Of a stretch of DNA of 64,000 bases, positions 1 to 7,819 are shown in pieces. Below the pieces are notes generated by a model. The model had not been told where the DNA came from. It was given only the letters and a program-made list of their open reading frames with translations, and searched no databases. Each line of letters starts with the position of its first letter. The stretch's first letter is position 1. A program made the position numbers and the translations under genes. This DNA is from Acidobacteriota bacterium (GTDB taxonomy: Bacteria > Acidobacteriota > Terriglobia > Versatilivoradales > Versatilivoraceae), in the NCBI GenBank assembly GCA_028875575.1, contig JAPPDF010000049.1, positions 31,602 to 95,601 on the forward strand, given 5' to 3'.

Positions 1-843
1 TTGTTTTTGCGCGAGCCGAGCCACACCTTTAGCCAACGAACCTGGAGGGCTAGACCGATGGTCGCTCTCGATCGCCCGGCCGAGAAGATCGATCTGCTCG
101 TCCCCAACGGTATTGACGGCGAGGTCCACGAACCGGCCTTGAATTTTGGACCACTCGTCGCGCATGTGCCGCGACAAGCGGTGAGCGTATTCCTCGAACG
201 CCTGATGAAGGATGCCGACAACAAGCAGCCGCCCACCACTGCGCGAGGCGAGTTCGGCTAACTGCTGAAACAGATGGATATCGGACCCGTCCTGCACCGC
301 AGCTTCCAGAAACTTACCCATTTCGTCGACTAACACCGCTAGGCCTCCGCCGGTCCGGGGATTGCGCGCCGCAATCTCTTCGAGCGTGTCGAGGACACGC
401 TTCTCCGTCCATGACCTCGGCCTACTGTCGGACAACAAACCCGCAGCTTCGATCGCCTTGCCAATCACCTGCACGGGACAGTCTCGTCGGCCCGCCACTG
501 GAAGAATCCTCCAGCCCCGCGTCCGGGGCGGCAGTGCCTCCGCAAGCAGCGCCGATGTGCGCCGACCCAGAATCGATGCCGAATGGTGCCGACGTGCCTT
601 GCTCCCGTTAAGAGCCGCGCTAAGGGCGACGGCAAGACTTGACTTTCCGCTGCCATAAGGCCCCGTCCAGGTAAATGCACCCTGGCCGCTTTCAGACACA
701 TAACGTGCCATGGTCTCAAGAACCTCGGCGGAAGATGCCGGACAAACAAACCCTTCAAGTGCAGCCGGGTTCCCGACATCGGTATCGATGCGGATGGCGC
801 GCTGATAGCGCCGAGACACGTGAATCCGATCGGCAAGCGCCAT
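1..843 (-). CDS. sspC: SspC-like P-loop ATPase, C-terminus beyond window
   Basis: An open frame of 281 codons runs to the window edge without a stop, so the C-terminus is missing. It has a Walker A motif, GPYGSGKSS, at residues 61-69 and a Walker B motif, LAVLVDE, at about 168-174, followed by a sensor-like hydrophobic strand (LLVVGIL, 206-212) and an arginine in a QGRFVDL segment near 237. This is the plan of an AAA/STAND-type ATPase. Its ATG overlaps the stop of the DUF4007 gene as TAATG, which implies translational coupling. In Ssp phosphorothioation loci the gene after the DUF4007 protein (SspB) is the ATPase SspC, followed by the PAPS-reductase-like SspD. SspD would lie to the left of this window. 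The P-loop ATPase call is firm; the sspC name rests on context. Confidence 0.75.
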   Translation of the reverse strand, partial: MALADRIHVSRRYQRAIRIDTDVGNPAALEGFVCPASSAEVLETMARYVSESGQGAFTWTGPYGSGKSSLAVALSAALNGSKARRHHSASILGRRTSALLAEALPPRTRGWRILPVAGRRDCPVQVIGKAIEAAGLLSDSRPRSWTEKRVLDTLEEIAARNPRTGGGLAVLVDEMGKFLEAAVQDGSDIHLFQQLAELASRSGGRLLVVGILHQAFEEYAHRLSRHMRDEWSKIQGRFVDLAVNTVGDEQIDLLGRAIESDHRSSPPGSLAKGVARLAQKQ

Positions 844-1790
844 TACGCAACATCCTTTCTGTTTCGCGAGTAGTCCGTTTCAATGAATCGGAGCGCTTCC
901 TCGTTACTAACGTCACGCTCGCGAATCAGCTGTTTCAACCCGGCGGTTTCCGACCATCGGTAGGCTCCGAGGCTGGCCCCATCGATTTCGAAAAGACGAT
1001 TGGCCAAGGCATTTTCGTCCAGCAAAAACACCCGACCCGGTGATCCAGGTTCGTGGGCAAGAGCTTCAAAGGAAAGAGTTCGTGCGGTGGAATAGCGAGA
1101 CCAGAAGTGCTCCACCGCATAGCAAAACACCCCGGCGCCGAGCGTGGGTTTGCGTCCCCTGACGAAACGAAAGCCATCCCGCCGTCCGACCGGCCGGATC
1201 AATCCAAGCTCGGTCAAAGGCGACTCCAAAGCATCTTCGTAGCTTGCTTTTCCTGAGGATGGCTGAGACACGTATGTGCGCACGAAACACGCAACGTCAC
1301 TCTTGATTGTAGACGTGGAAACCCGGGCCCAACCGCGATCCTTCGCAAGTTTCTCAAGTCCCTTGACCAGTATGTCGCGTTCGAATGAAACCGCCGGGTA
1401 ATGGTTGAATGCCCAGAACCAAGTGGTCTTGCGAGGGTCGCTACAGAGTTGCCAATGAACGAGCCACGCGGTGGCGGGGTCTTCCATGTATGGGTCAAGC
1501 CCACCGCTGCCGAACACCCACGATCCCAACTGAGTGGTTGTGGCCCGTCCCGCTTTGTCTTCGATCACCCCGGCCGACACTGCCCAATGACGCATGGATG
1601 CGACCATGTTCTTGCCGACGCCAAACCGCGCGATCGCGTCATCGCACAAGAAAACCGACCTGCCAAATTGGGAATCTTCGGTATCCGAGACGGCGTCGAA
1701 TGCCTTCTTGAGCCATCCGTAACGCAACGGAAAGGTCTCATGGCCAGATAGCTTGGGCTGATAGTTGTTTTCGTAGAGGCGCCCCCGCAT
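843..1790 (-). CDS. sspB: DUF4007 family protein, SspB-like phosphorothioation protein
   Basis: This 315-residue protein opens with a KLSGHETFPLRYGWLKKAFD stretch, the hallmark start of DUF4007 proteins, and continues with the family's FGVGKNMV motif near residue 55. DUF4007 proteins occur beside cysteine desulfurases, P-loop ATPases and PAPS-reductase-like enzymes. In the Ssp system the DUF4007 member SspB is the DNA-nicking subunit needed for single-strand phosphorothioate modification. The gene is divergent from a cysteine desulfurase across 68 bp and overlaps the downstream ATPase start by one base. A GAGGAAAG Shine-Dalgarno lies just before the ATG. Base composition is visibly less GC-rich than in the genes from 4.2 kb on, consistent with an acquired island. 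The family call is strong; the nickase role is taken from the family and is not visible in sequence. Confidence 0.85.
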   Translation of the reverse strand: MRGRLYENNYQPKLSGHETFPLRYGWLKKAFDAVSDTEDSQFGRSVFLCDDAIARFGVGKNMVASMRHWAVSAGVIEDKAGRATTTQLGSWVFGSGGLDPYMEDPATAWLVHWQLCSDPRKTTWFWAFNHYPAVSFERDILVKGLEKLAKDRGWARVSTSTIKSDVACFVRTYVSQPSSGKASYEDALESPLTELGLIRPVGRRDGFRFVRGRKPTLGAGVFCYAVEHFWSRYSTARTLSFEALAHEPGSPGRVFLLDENALANRLFEIDGASLGAYRWSETAGLKQLIRERDVSNEEALRFIETDYSRNRKDVA

Positions 1791-1826
1791 CGTTCTTTCC
1801 TCGCCCTGCAGGTATCATACAGATCG

Positions 1827-1855
1827 ACATTACTAGCTCTCCGCATTATCGTCAA
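1827..1855 (-). promoter_or_regulatory. candidate promoter for sspB-sspC
   Basis: On the minus strand a TTGACG hexamer (1855-1850) is followed after 17 bases by TAATGT (1832-1827). This is a good -35 element with ideal spacing and a moderate -10. It sits in the 68-bp gap between the divergent sspB-like and sspA-like genes, so both promoters may overlap and be co-regulated. It is a hexamer match only; no operator palindrome was seen. Confidence 0.35.
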
Positions 1856-1858
1856 CGT

Positions 1859-3073
1859 ATGATGAGTCATAAGCTCTTGCCCAGTCTCGGAATGCACGGT
1901 GCACCCACCATCTACGCGGACTATCAGGCGACCACGCCCGTCGATCCTCGCGTCGTGAAAACAATGGCTCCCTTTTGGGGCGAATCGTTCGGTAATCCTC
2001 ATTCAAACGATCACATTATCGGCTGGCAGGCAAATAAGGCGGTTTACGAAGCGGCATCATCGATCGCAGCCATGATCGGCGCCGATGTCGATGAAATCAT
2101 TTTTACATCCGGGGCCACCGAAGCCAATAACCTAGCCCTGCTCGGCTTGGCACGGCGCGCACCGACCGACCGGCGGCAAATCCTGGTGAGCGCAACCGAG
2201 CACAAGTGCGTTCTGGCCGCCGCCAGAGCGCTTTCCGAGCGTGAAGGATTCACGGTAGAGACGATTCCAGTGAACTGTGAAGGTCTCGTCGATCTGAACG
2301 TGTTGGAAAGACGCTTGACTGGAAGTGTTCTAGCCGTTTCCGTAATGGCGGTGAACAACGAAATCGGAGCGATTCAGGACATTCCGCGGATCGCTGAGAT
2401 TCTCGCGCCCCACGACGTTCCGCTGCATTGCGATGCGGCGCAGGCTCCATGCGCCATTGACGTAAGTGATTTGGCTGTCCATGCACAACTAGTCAGCCTC
2501 TCGGGACACAAGATGTACGGACCGCAGGGCATCGGAACACTGTACATCCGCCGTGATCTCCAAGAACGACTCGAGCCCTTGATCTACGGCGGTGGACAGC
2601 AGGAAGGCCTGCGTTCCGGCACCACACCGGTACCGCTTTGCGTTGGCATGGGAGCCGCCGCCGAGATCATCGCTGCCACCGAAGCCATCGAGGAACGCAA
2701 ACGGGTAGCTTGTCAGCGAGATCTGTTTGTCCGGCTCCTGAAACGTGGACATGCTTTCGTAACCATCAACGGCGCCGTCGGTGATCGCCGTCATCCGGGC
2801 AATGCGAATATCGGGTTTGACGGCTTCCGCGCGCAGGATATTCTAGGTGCGTTGCAACCGCAGCTCGCCGCTTCCACCGGTGCCGCTTGCGCGTCCGGCA
2901 TCCCCGAGCCATCCCACGTGCTTCGCGCCTTGGGTCTCACTGAGGCACAGAGTGATGCGTCAATCCGCTTCAGCTTTGGCCGTTTCACTACCGATGACGA
3001 GATCGAAAAGGCTGGTCACTTAGTTCTCGATGCTTTGAATTCGCTCTCTTGCGAACCGACGAAGAAATTATGA
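1859..3073 (+). CDS. sspA: cysteine desulfurase, SspA/DndA-like
   Basis: This is a PLP-dependent class V aminotransferase-fold enzyme of 404 residues that would take sulfur from L-cysteine as a protein persulfide. The DYQATTPVDPRV opening, His115 in SATEHK (stacks on PLP), Asp192 (pyridine nitrogen), the Schiff-base lysine Lys218 in SLSGHK, and the persulfide Cys344 in the loop STGAACASG are all present. It is not accompanied by iscU, sufE or other Fe-S genes. Instead it is divergent from a DUF4007-ATPase pair, which points to sulfur supply for DNA phosphorothioation. No convincing Shine-Dalgarno precedes the first ATG. ATG 1862 or, by comparison with IscS-like N-termini, ATG 1892 could be the true start. 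The enzyme class is certain; the sspA assignment is by neighbourhood. Confidence 0.88.
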   Translation: MMSHKLLPSLGMHGAPTIYADYQATTPVDPRVVKTMAPFWGESFGNPHSNDHIIGWQANKAVYEAASSIAAMIGADVDEIIFTSGATEANNLALLGLARRAPTDRRQILVSATEHKCVLAAARALSEREGFTVETIPVNCEGLVDLNVLERRLTGSVLAVSVMAVNNEIGAIQDIPRIAEILAPHDVPLHCDAAQAPCAIDVSDLAVHAQLVSLSGHKMYGPQGIGTLYIRRDLQERLEPLIYGGGQQEGLRSGTTPVPLCVGMGAAAEIIAATEAIEERKRVACQRDLFVRLLKRGHAFVTINGAVGDRRHPGNANIGFDGFRAQDILGALQPQLAASTGAACASGIPEPSHVLRALGLTEAQSDASIRFSFGRFTTDDEIEKAGHLVLDALNSLSCEPTKKL

Positions 3074-3261
3074 CGAGGCTCGCGACTCAAGCATGGAAAC
3101 TACGAATTCACATCGAAATGGATCCGCGCGGATGCGGCAGTCCGTAATCTTGCCCGAAAAAGGCGGACGACAAGCAATCCCGCAGCCACGAAAAAGTCTC
3201 TGCCGGAGCCGGAGCGATCGACCATTTCCGCCTCGCGGGGTCAAGGACGTGGCGTCTCAAA

Positions 3262-3574
3262 GGTGGGCCATTTACACAAAAGGGGTGGCCCACTTAAATG
3301 GCTCATTGGGTGGCGCACGCTTTTAACAACCAAAACGCTTCTGTCTCAGAGGGCTGAGCCCTCGCTGCTGTGGTCGGGGCCTTACCTGGAAAGCCTTATG
3401 GGACACGGGTTAGCACGGATTCCCCGCGTCGGCTGCGACAACCGTGGCAGGGCGGCGCCCGGCGTGTCCCCGCCTCGCCCGCAACGCCGCACCGGGAGGT
3501 GGAGGAAGTGGAGGGAGCGACCCCCTCATTTTTGCCGCTGGTGCGCCACCGGGGAGAGATAAATGGCCCACCCT
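3262..3574. repeat. inverted-repeat pair, possible IS-end remnant
   Basis: GGTGGGCCATTTA at 3262-3274 recurs inverted as TAAATGGCCCACC at 3560-3572. A related TGGCCCAC lies at 3286-3293, so GTGGGCCA and TGGCCCAC also pair locally. Repeated GTGGCCCAC-type ends are reminiscent of the multiple terminal repeats of IS21-family elements, but no istA or istB coding sequence is present. An IS remnant or small non-autonomous element is an inference. Confidence 0.4.
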
Positions 3575-3619
3575 AAAGCCCACCATTTATCCTCCCCTCA
3601 GAGGGGTCGCTCCCTCCAC
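3508..3619. repeat. 17-bp inverted repeat flanking a hairpin
   Basis: GTGGAGGGAGCGACCCC (3508-3524) is repeated in inverted orientation at 3603-3619. Between the arms lies a second hairpin: GGGGAGAGATAAATGG (3551-3566) pairs with CCATTTATCCTCCCC (3583-3597) with one extra base in the first arm. The nested layout suggests a small palindromic mobile unit. No function is assigned. Confidence 0.55.
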
Positions 3620-3735
3620 AGTGATCCCTGGCGGGAAGGCCATTGAGCGCCCTTTCGCGCTCACGGTGGATGCGTGTGCCCCCGTGCAGCTTTGTAGTGA
3701 CCTGGTTGTTGCTCTATGTGTTGTTGTGTGTCTTT

Positions 3736-3945
3736 ATGTTGCGCCGTGTACCGCTTCGTATCCGCGTCTCTCCCGAAACCCGGCAACGGCTCCAGCGCCT
3801 CCGCACCAAGCGGCACCTCAACGTCGGCGCCCGGCTGCGGGTCCTTACGGATGAGACCCTCGAAGAACAGAAGACCACAGATGGCCAAAGGCCGAGAGAG
3901 GGCAAGCCCGGAGCATGCTCACAAGCCGATATCTCCGATCGGTAG
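3736..3945 (+). CDS. doubtful short basic protein, possibly ribbon-helix-helix-like
   Basis: This 69-residue frame from ATG 3736 contains LRIRVSPETRQRLQRLRTK, a basic strand-helix pattern that loosely recalls ribbon-helix-helix regulators and also the small DndE proteins of phosphorothioation loci. The C-terminal part is low-complexity and polar. The same frame extends upstream to 3643 through a hydrophobic stretch. There is no clear Shine-Dalgarno and the region is repeat-rich, so it may be a decayed fragment or not a gene at all. I do not assign a function. Confidence 0.2.
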   Translation: MLRRVPLRIRVSPETRQRLQRLRTKRHLNVGARLRVLTDETLEEQKTTDGQRPREGKPGACSQADISDR

Positions 3946-4157
3946 CACGGGCAGCTTGCCATCCCGCTCGACGGTCCCGCAGGAAGAGTCTCTGGGGTCG
4001 ATCGATCACAAGAGTTGGTCCGCCAACGTCCCGCAAGGTTTAATGGATTCCTGTTCAATTAGAGGGACTTAATAGGGGGATGGAACTGGCATAAACCACA
4101 GTAAGTTTATTGTAATGAACAGTTACAAGTTCTAGATTGTAGTCGCCGCCTACGCAG

Positions 4158-4250
4158 CTTGGGGTGTGGGGTAATCCGATTCCATGGGCTTACGCCCACG
4201 GCTAAGTGCTGCCACCGCTTCGCGGCTTACTGGAATCCCCACCCCGCGAG
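4158..4250. repeat. dispersed-type palindromic repeat
   Basis: An outer imperfect inverted repeat (GGGGTGTGGGGTAATCC then ATTCCA, matched by TGGAATCCCCACCCC) encloses two small hairpins, TGGGC-TTAC-GCCCA and CCGC-TTC-GCGG. The stretch ends just past the stop of the symporter gene on the minus strand. I recall this kind of unit recurring between genes in Acidobacteriota and Planctomycetota genomes. It may act as a transcript end. Confidence 0.5.
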
Positions 4251-4252
4251 AC

Positions 4253-6211
4253 TCAGAAGAAGACATACATCAGAAAGACGGCCGAGGCGCACAGGACGCC
4301 GGCCCAGAAGCGATCGTCCCGCAGCTTCCCGATCATGCCCTGAAAACCGGTCGGGCCGCCCTTCCCTTTCCCCATGCCCACCCAGAAGAGCGCCAGGGTC
4401 CAGATGGCTCCCAGCCAAGCCGCTGCAACAGGGCTCAGCGTTTCCCGGTAGACCCACCAGCCGAGCAGCGCGAACCAGGCGATGGAGACCAGCAGGCCGA
4501 AGGCGATGCGGGAGAGGTCCCGAGAGGAATGGCCGGTGAGGTCGGTCCAGACCAGCTTTTCCTTGTCGGGGTCGCGCCTGCTGGTCCAGCTGACCAGGAC
4601 CTGGGTGGCAGCGCACAGGAGGATCACCAGCACCACCCGGTGGAAGAAGTTGAGCTCCGATCCGAAAGTGTGCGAGACGCCCGGGTGGCTCAGGTGGTAG
4701 CTGTTGTAGGCAAACTCCACCAGCCAGGAATAGAAGATCCCTCCCAGGATGGTGGCGAAGCCGGCCGCCGGAGTGCTGCGCCTCCAGAACATCCCCATCA
4801 GGAAAGCCACCAGCAGGCCGGGCATCAGGTAGCTCCCGTACTGCACGATCTGGAGGAAAAAGTTTTCCTCCGAGTTGGGATCGAGCACGAAGATGGCCAT
4901 CAGCGCCGCCAGCACCACGAAGAAGAGGATGCAGAGCCGCCCCACCAGGATCATGCGCCGCTCGTCGGCCTTGGGGTTCAGGTGCCGCTTGTAGACGTCC
5001 ACCGCCACCAGGGTGGCGGCTGAATTCATCATGGAGTCGATGGAGGAGAGAATGGCCCCGATGACTCCGGCCATGATCAGGCCGACCACGCCGGTGCCCA
5101 GCGGGATCACCAGCTTGACCAGCTCGGTGAAGGCCGTATCGGGGGCGATGGTACGGTCCGGCAGCCGGGTCTGAAACAGGTAGAAGGCCGCCACGCCGGT
5201 TCCGATGGCGAAGAAGGGGATCAGCATCTTCAGGAATCCGGCCACCACGATCCCCCAGCGCGCTTCCAGGTCGCTGCGAGCGCTCAGGGTCCGCTGCACG
5301 ATGAACTGGTTGGTTCCCCAATAGAAGCAGTGCAGGGCCATCAGACCCGTCAGCACCCCCGTCCAGGGCAGCTCGGGGTGGCTGGCGGGCAGATAGAGAT
5401 GCATCTTGCCGGCCCCTTGCCGGTCCATCGCCATCATGGAATCCCAGCCTCCGATCTGGCTGAAGGTCAGAAACGCCAGCAGAATCCCCGCCCCCAGCAA
5501 CAGGACCGACTGAATCACGTCCGTCCAGATGACGGCTTTCAATCCTCCCCAGATGGTGTAGCTGGCCGAGACCGCCGCCAGAGCGATCACGAAGAAGGCG
5601 TAGTAAAAGGGGTTCACGTTGAGCTTGGCCCGTCGCTGCCGTGACTGCTCCTGGCCGGTGGGGGAACCTACGGTCTCGGCGGGAAGGGCTGAACCGGCAG
5701 GCCCGCGGATTTCCGCAGCCGCCGTCACCGCCACCCGGCTGACGGCGTCGCCGCCCAGCAGGACGCAGACCGAGCGCGAGCCGATGTAAAGCGCCGGAAC
5801 CATCTGGATGACGGCCATCAGCACCACCATGATGAGCGAATAGGAAAGGCGGCTGCGCTCGTCATAGCGGGCTCCCAGGTAATGGGAGAGGGTGTAGACC
5901 TTGAGGCGCCGGTAGACGGGCAGGAAGCCGTAGCAGAGCAGCATCAGCCCCACGATGGCGCCGAGCTCGAAGTGGGCCTGGGCAAAGCCCACGCTGAACC
6001 CGATCCCCATCATCCCCACCATGTGGTTGGCGCTGACGTTGCTGCCGAAGATCGACCCGGCCACCCCCCACCAGGGGGTGTTGCGGCCGGCCAGAAAGAA
6101 GTCCTCGGAGGTCTCCTCTCTGCGGCTGGCCCACAGGCCGATGGCCAGCACGGCCGCCAGCGATCCAAAGAAGACGATCAGGTCAGGCGTGGTCAGGACG
6201 TTCTCGGACAA
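4253..6211 (-). CDS. sodium:solute symporter (SSS family)
   Basis: A 652-residue polytopic membrane protein with the SSS/SLC5 N-terminus: a first helix, then the SRREETSEDFFLAGRN segment (residues about 29-44) and the WWGVAGSIFGSNVSANHMVG helix with its small residues for Na+ and substrate. Around a dozen or more further hydrophobic helices follow. It would import an organic solute, probably a sugar or sugar acid, with Na+. A hydrophilic insert of about 50 residues (155-205) lies between helices, longer than in most members. It starts 6 bp after the upstream lipoprotein gene, so the two are very likely co-transcribed. The substrate cannot be read from sequence. Confidence 0.92.
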   Translation of the reverse strand: MSENVLTTPDLIVFFGSLAAVLAIGLWASRREETSEDFFLAGRNTPWWGVAGSIFGSNVSANHMVGMMGIGFSVGFAQAHFELGAIVGLMLLCYGFLPVYRRLKVYTLSHYLGARYDERSRLSYSLIMVVLMAVIQMVPALYIGSRSVCVLLGGDAVSRVAVTAAAEIRGPAGSALPAETVGSPTGQEQSRQRRAKLNVNPFYYAFFVIALAAVSASYTIWGGLKAVIWTDVIQSVLLLGAGILLAFLTFSQIGGWDSMMAMDRQGAGKMHLYLPASHPELPWTGVLTGLMALHCFYWGTNQFIVQRTLSARSDLEARWGIVVAGFLKMLIPFFAIGTGVAAFYLFQTRLPDRTIAPDTAFTELVKLVIPLGTGVVGLIMAGVIGAILSSIDSMMNSAATLVAVDVYKRHLNPKADERRMILVGRLCILFFVVLAALMAIFVLDPNSEENFFLQIVQYGSYLMPGLLVAFLMGMFWRRSTPAAGFATILGGIFYSWLVEFAYNSYHLSHPGVSHTFGSELNFFHRVVLVILLCAATQVLVSWTSRRDPDKEKLVWTDLTGHSSRDLSRIAFGLLVSIAWFALLGWWVYRETLSPVAAAWLGAIWTLALFWVGMGKGKGGPTGFQGMIGKLRDDRFWAGVLCASAVFLMYVFF

Positions 6212-6217
6212 GGGAGA

Positions 6218-7672
6218 TCACCGTTCGGGAGTTTGACTTGCCGGACGAGGCCCGCGGACGGTGCCGTCGCGGCCGATGGGGATCGAGGTGGCGCCTGGGG
6301 TAGCCCCGGGGACCAGGGTGGTCCAGTCGCCGGTGCTGGCCCCCGAAGGCCGCGTCCCGGCGGGCCGGTGCACCTTGTCCTCCGGCTGGTAGGCGATCTT
6401 CGCCAGGTGGGGGGTGCGGATCCTGCGTCCGCCCTGGCTGCGGGAGATCATGGCTGCCTCCAGGATACCCGTGGTCAGGTAGGTGCGCTCGACCGGACTG
6501 GGCGGCCGGCCGGAAAGCAGAAAATCCTCGATATTGAGACCAAGATACCCAAAGGCGGCATGGGCGGGCCCGCTTTGAGTGTGGTATTCCAGGGCGTCGA
6601 TGCCGGAGCCCCGCTGCTGGGCGTAGGCGAACTTGCGGACGTAGCCGTTGTCTCCCAGCATCAGCACGGCCGCCTGCAGGCCGTCCATGTACTCCACCAG
6701 GAAAGCGTGGGGGGAGTCCACCTTGGCAGGGTCCAGCCTGGAGGGTCCGTCCTCGATGCTGCGCAAGGCGGCATGGGCCAGGGACATGGACCACTTTCCG
6801 GCATCTCCGGCCCGCCACACCTCCTCGCCCGAAAGGCACTGCACCGAACGGACGCCGCTCTCGCCTCCCTGGCGCCGCTCCACCTGGCTCTGCAGCACTT
6901 CCAGGGCGTGGAACCCGTACCGCTCCACCATGTGGAAACCGATCACCAGCGCCCGGTCGATCTTCCGGCCCAGGGGGTGTTCCCAGTTGGGCCGGCGCCA
7001 GACCACCGGCAGGGCCGAGCCGGCCCAGAGGGGTATCCCCATCTCTTGGGCTGTTTCGTACATCCAGCGGGCGTCCTCCCAGCGGTAGGAGAGGTGCTTG
7101 TCATTGAAGACGGGAACCGGCCGGCCGGCTTCTCCGATGACGCCCGCGATCTGCTCGAAGAAATAGCGGCGCGGCAGCATCTCCTGTCCCAGCCTGGACA
7201 CGGGATAGTCCCCGTGCTCCCCGATCAGCAGGACCCCGTCCACCGCCAGCCTGTCGCCACCCAGGGTCAGCGCCGCCCGGATGCTTTCGTAGACGGGTAT
7301 GTCGAACTCGTGGGCCAACTGGCGGCCAACATCCCGCTGGTGAATCTGGTCGATGTATATCGAGGCGATGCGGGTCCGGGGCGGAACCAGGCCGTCGTCG
7401 TTCGGAAACCCCCGCAGGAACTTGTCCACGATCACGCCGGCGTGGCTGTTGGGGAAGAAGGTGGTGACGACGGCGGCGATCTTGGGGAGCGGTTTGGAGC
7501 GCTTGGCTGGCCCATTAGCTGTCTGCCGGGAGGGATCGGGCACCGGTTCCTGCTCGGTGGGACCGGAGCAGGCGGCCCCCAGCAGCAAAAACGTCGCGGC
7601 CAGGCTGAACAGGAAGCGTCGGGGAGCCGTAGCGTAAGGGGGCAAACCGAGAGGGCAGACGGAGATGGGCAA
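6218..7672 (-). CDS. conserved secreted lipoprotein, Rossmann-like, unknown function
   Basis: A protein of up to 484 residues. Arg-Arg followed by a hydrophobic run ending LLLGAAC (Cys35) looks like a lipoprotein signal. The mature part begins KIAAVVTTFFP with alternating strands and helices resembling the Gfo/Idh/MocA Rossmann half but lacking a GxGxxG motif, followed by strongly conserved-looking blocks (LIGEHGDYP, VFNDKHLSYRW, GIPLWAGSALP). I know similar proteins as hypotheticals in Acidobacteriota and Planctomycetota but no characterised one. The first codon used here is TTG with no good Shine-Dalgarno; TTG at residue 10 would keep the signal intact. Six bases separate it from the symporter gene, suggesting a shared job in substrate handling. 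Confidence 0.75.
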   Translation of the reverse strand: MPISVCPLGLPPYATAPRRFLFSLAATFLLLGAACSGPTEQEPVPDPSRQTANGPAKRSKPLPKIAAVVTTFFPNSHAGVIVDKFLRGFPNDDGLVPPRTRIASIYIDQIHQRDVGRQLAHEFDIPVYESIRAALTLGGDRLAVDGVLLIGEHGDYPVSRLGQEMLPRRYFFEQIAGVIGEAGRPVPVFNDKHLSYRWEDARWMYETAQEMGIPLWAGSALPVVWRRPNWEHPLGRKIDRALVIGFHMVERYGFHALEVLQSQVERRQGGESGVRSVQCLSGEEVWRAGDAGKWSMSLAHAALRSIEDGPSRLDPAKVDSPHAFLVEYMDGLQAAVLMLGDNGYVRKFAYAQQRGSGIDALEYHTQSGPAHAAFGYLGLNIEDFLLSGRPPSPVERTYLTTGILEAAMISRSQGGRRIRTPHLAKIAYQPEDKVHRPAGTRPSGASTGDWTTLVPGATPGATSIPIGRDGTVRGPRPASQTPER

Positions 7673-7819
7673 GAAGGATACCGTCAGTTGGGGGACCTGG
7701 GGATCGGGCGTTGTCGTGTCCTGCCCGCCCGCCGAGCCGAGAGGACCGGCGGCGGCAACTGGACAGGCCCGGCAGCTTCCAATCGGCGAATGCTGCCGGC
7801 TTCGGCAAAGGGTTCCGAA

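Larger units (their letters stand above)
3074..4252. other. repeat-rich stretch with no convincing gene
   Basis: About 1.2 kb between the sspA-like gene and the symporter gene has only short overlapping frames in all six readings. It contains several inverted repeats and a dispersed-type palindrome, listed separately, plus one short frame of doubtful status (3736-3945). It looks like an insertion or deletion scar at the edge of the defence island. I could not recognise a transposase. Confidence 0.5.

Noticed and set aside
3643..3945. Calling the short basic frame dndE
   Set aside because: Similarity is only a strand-helix pattern; Ssp-type loci are not known to me to carry dndE, so no symbol was given.
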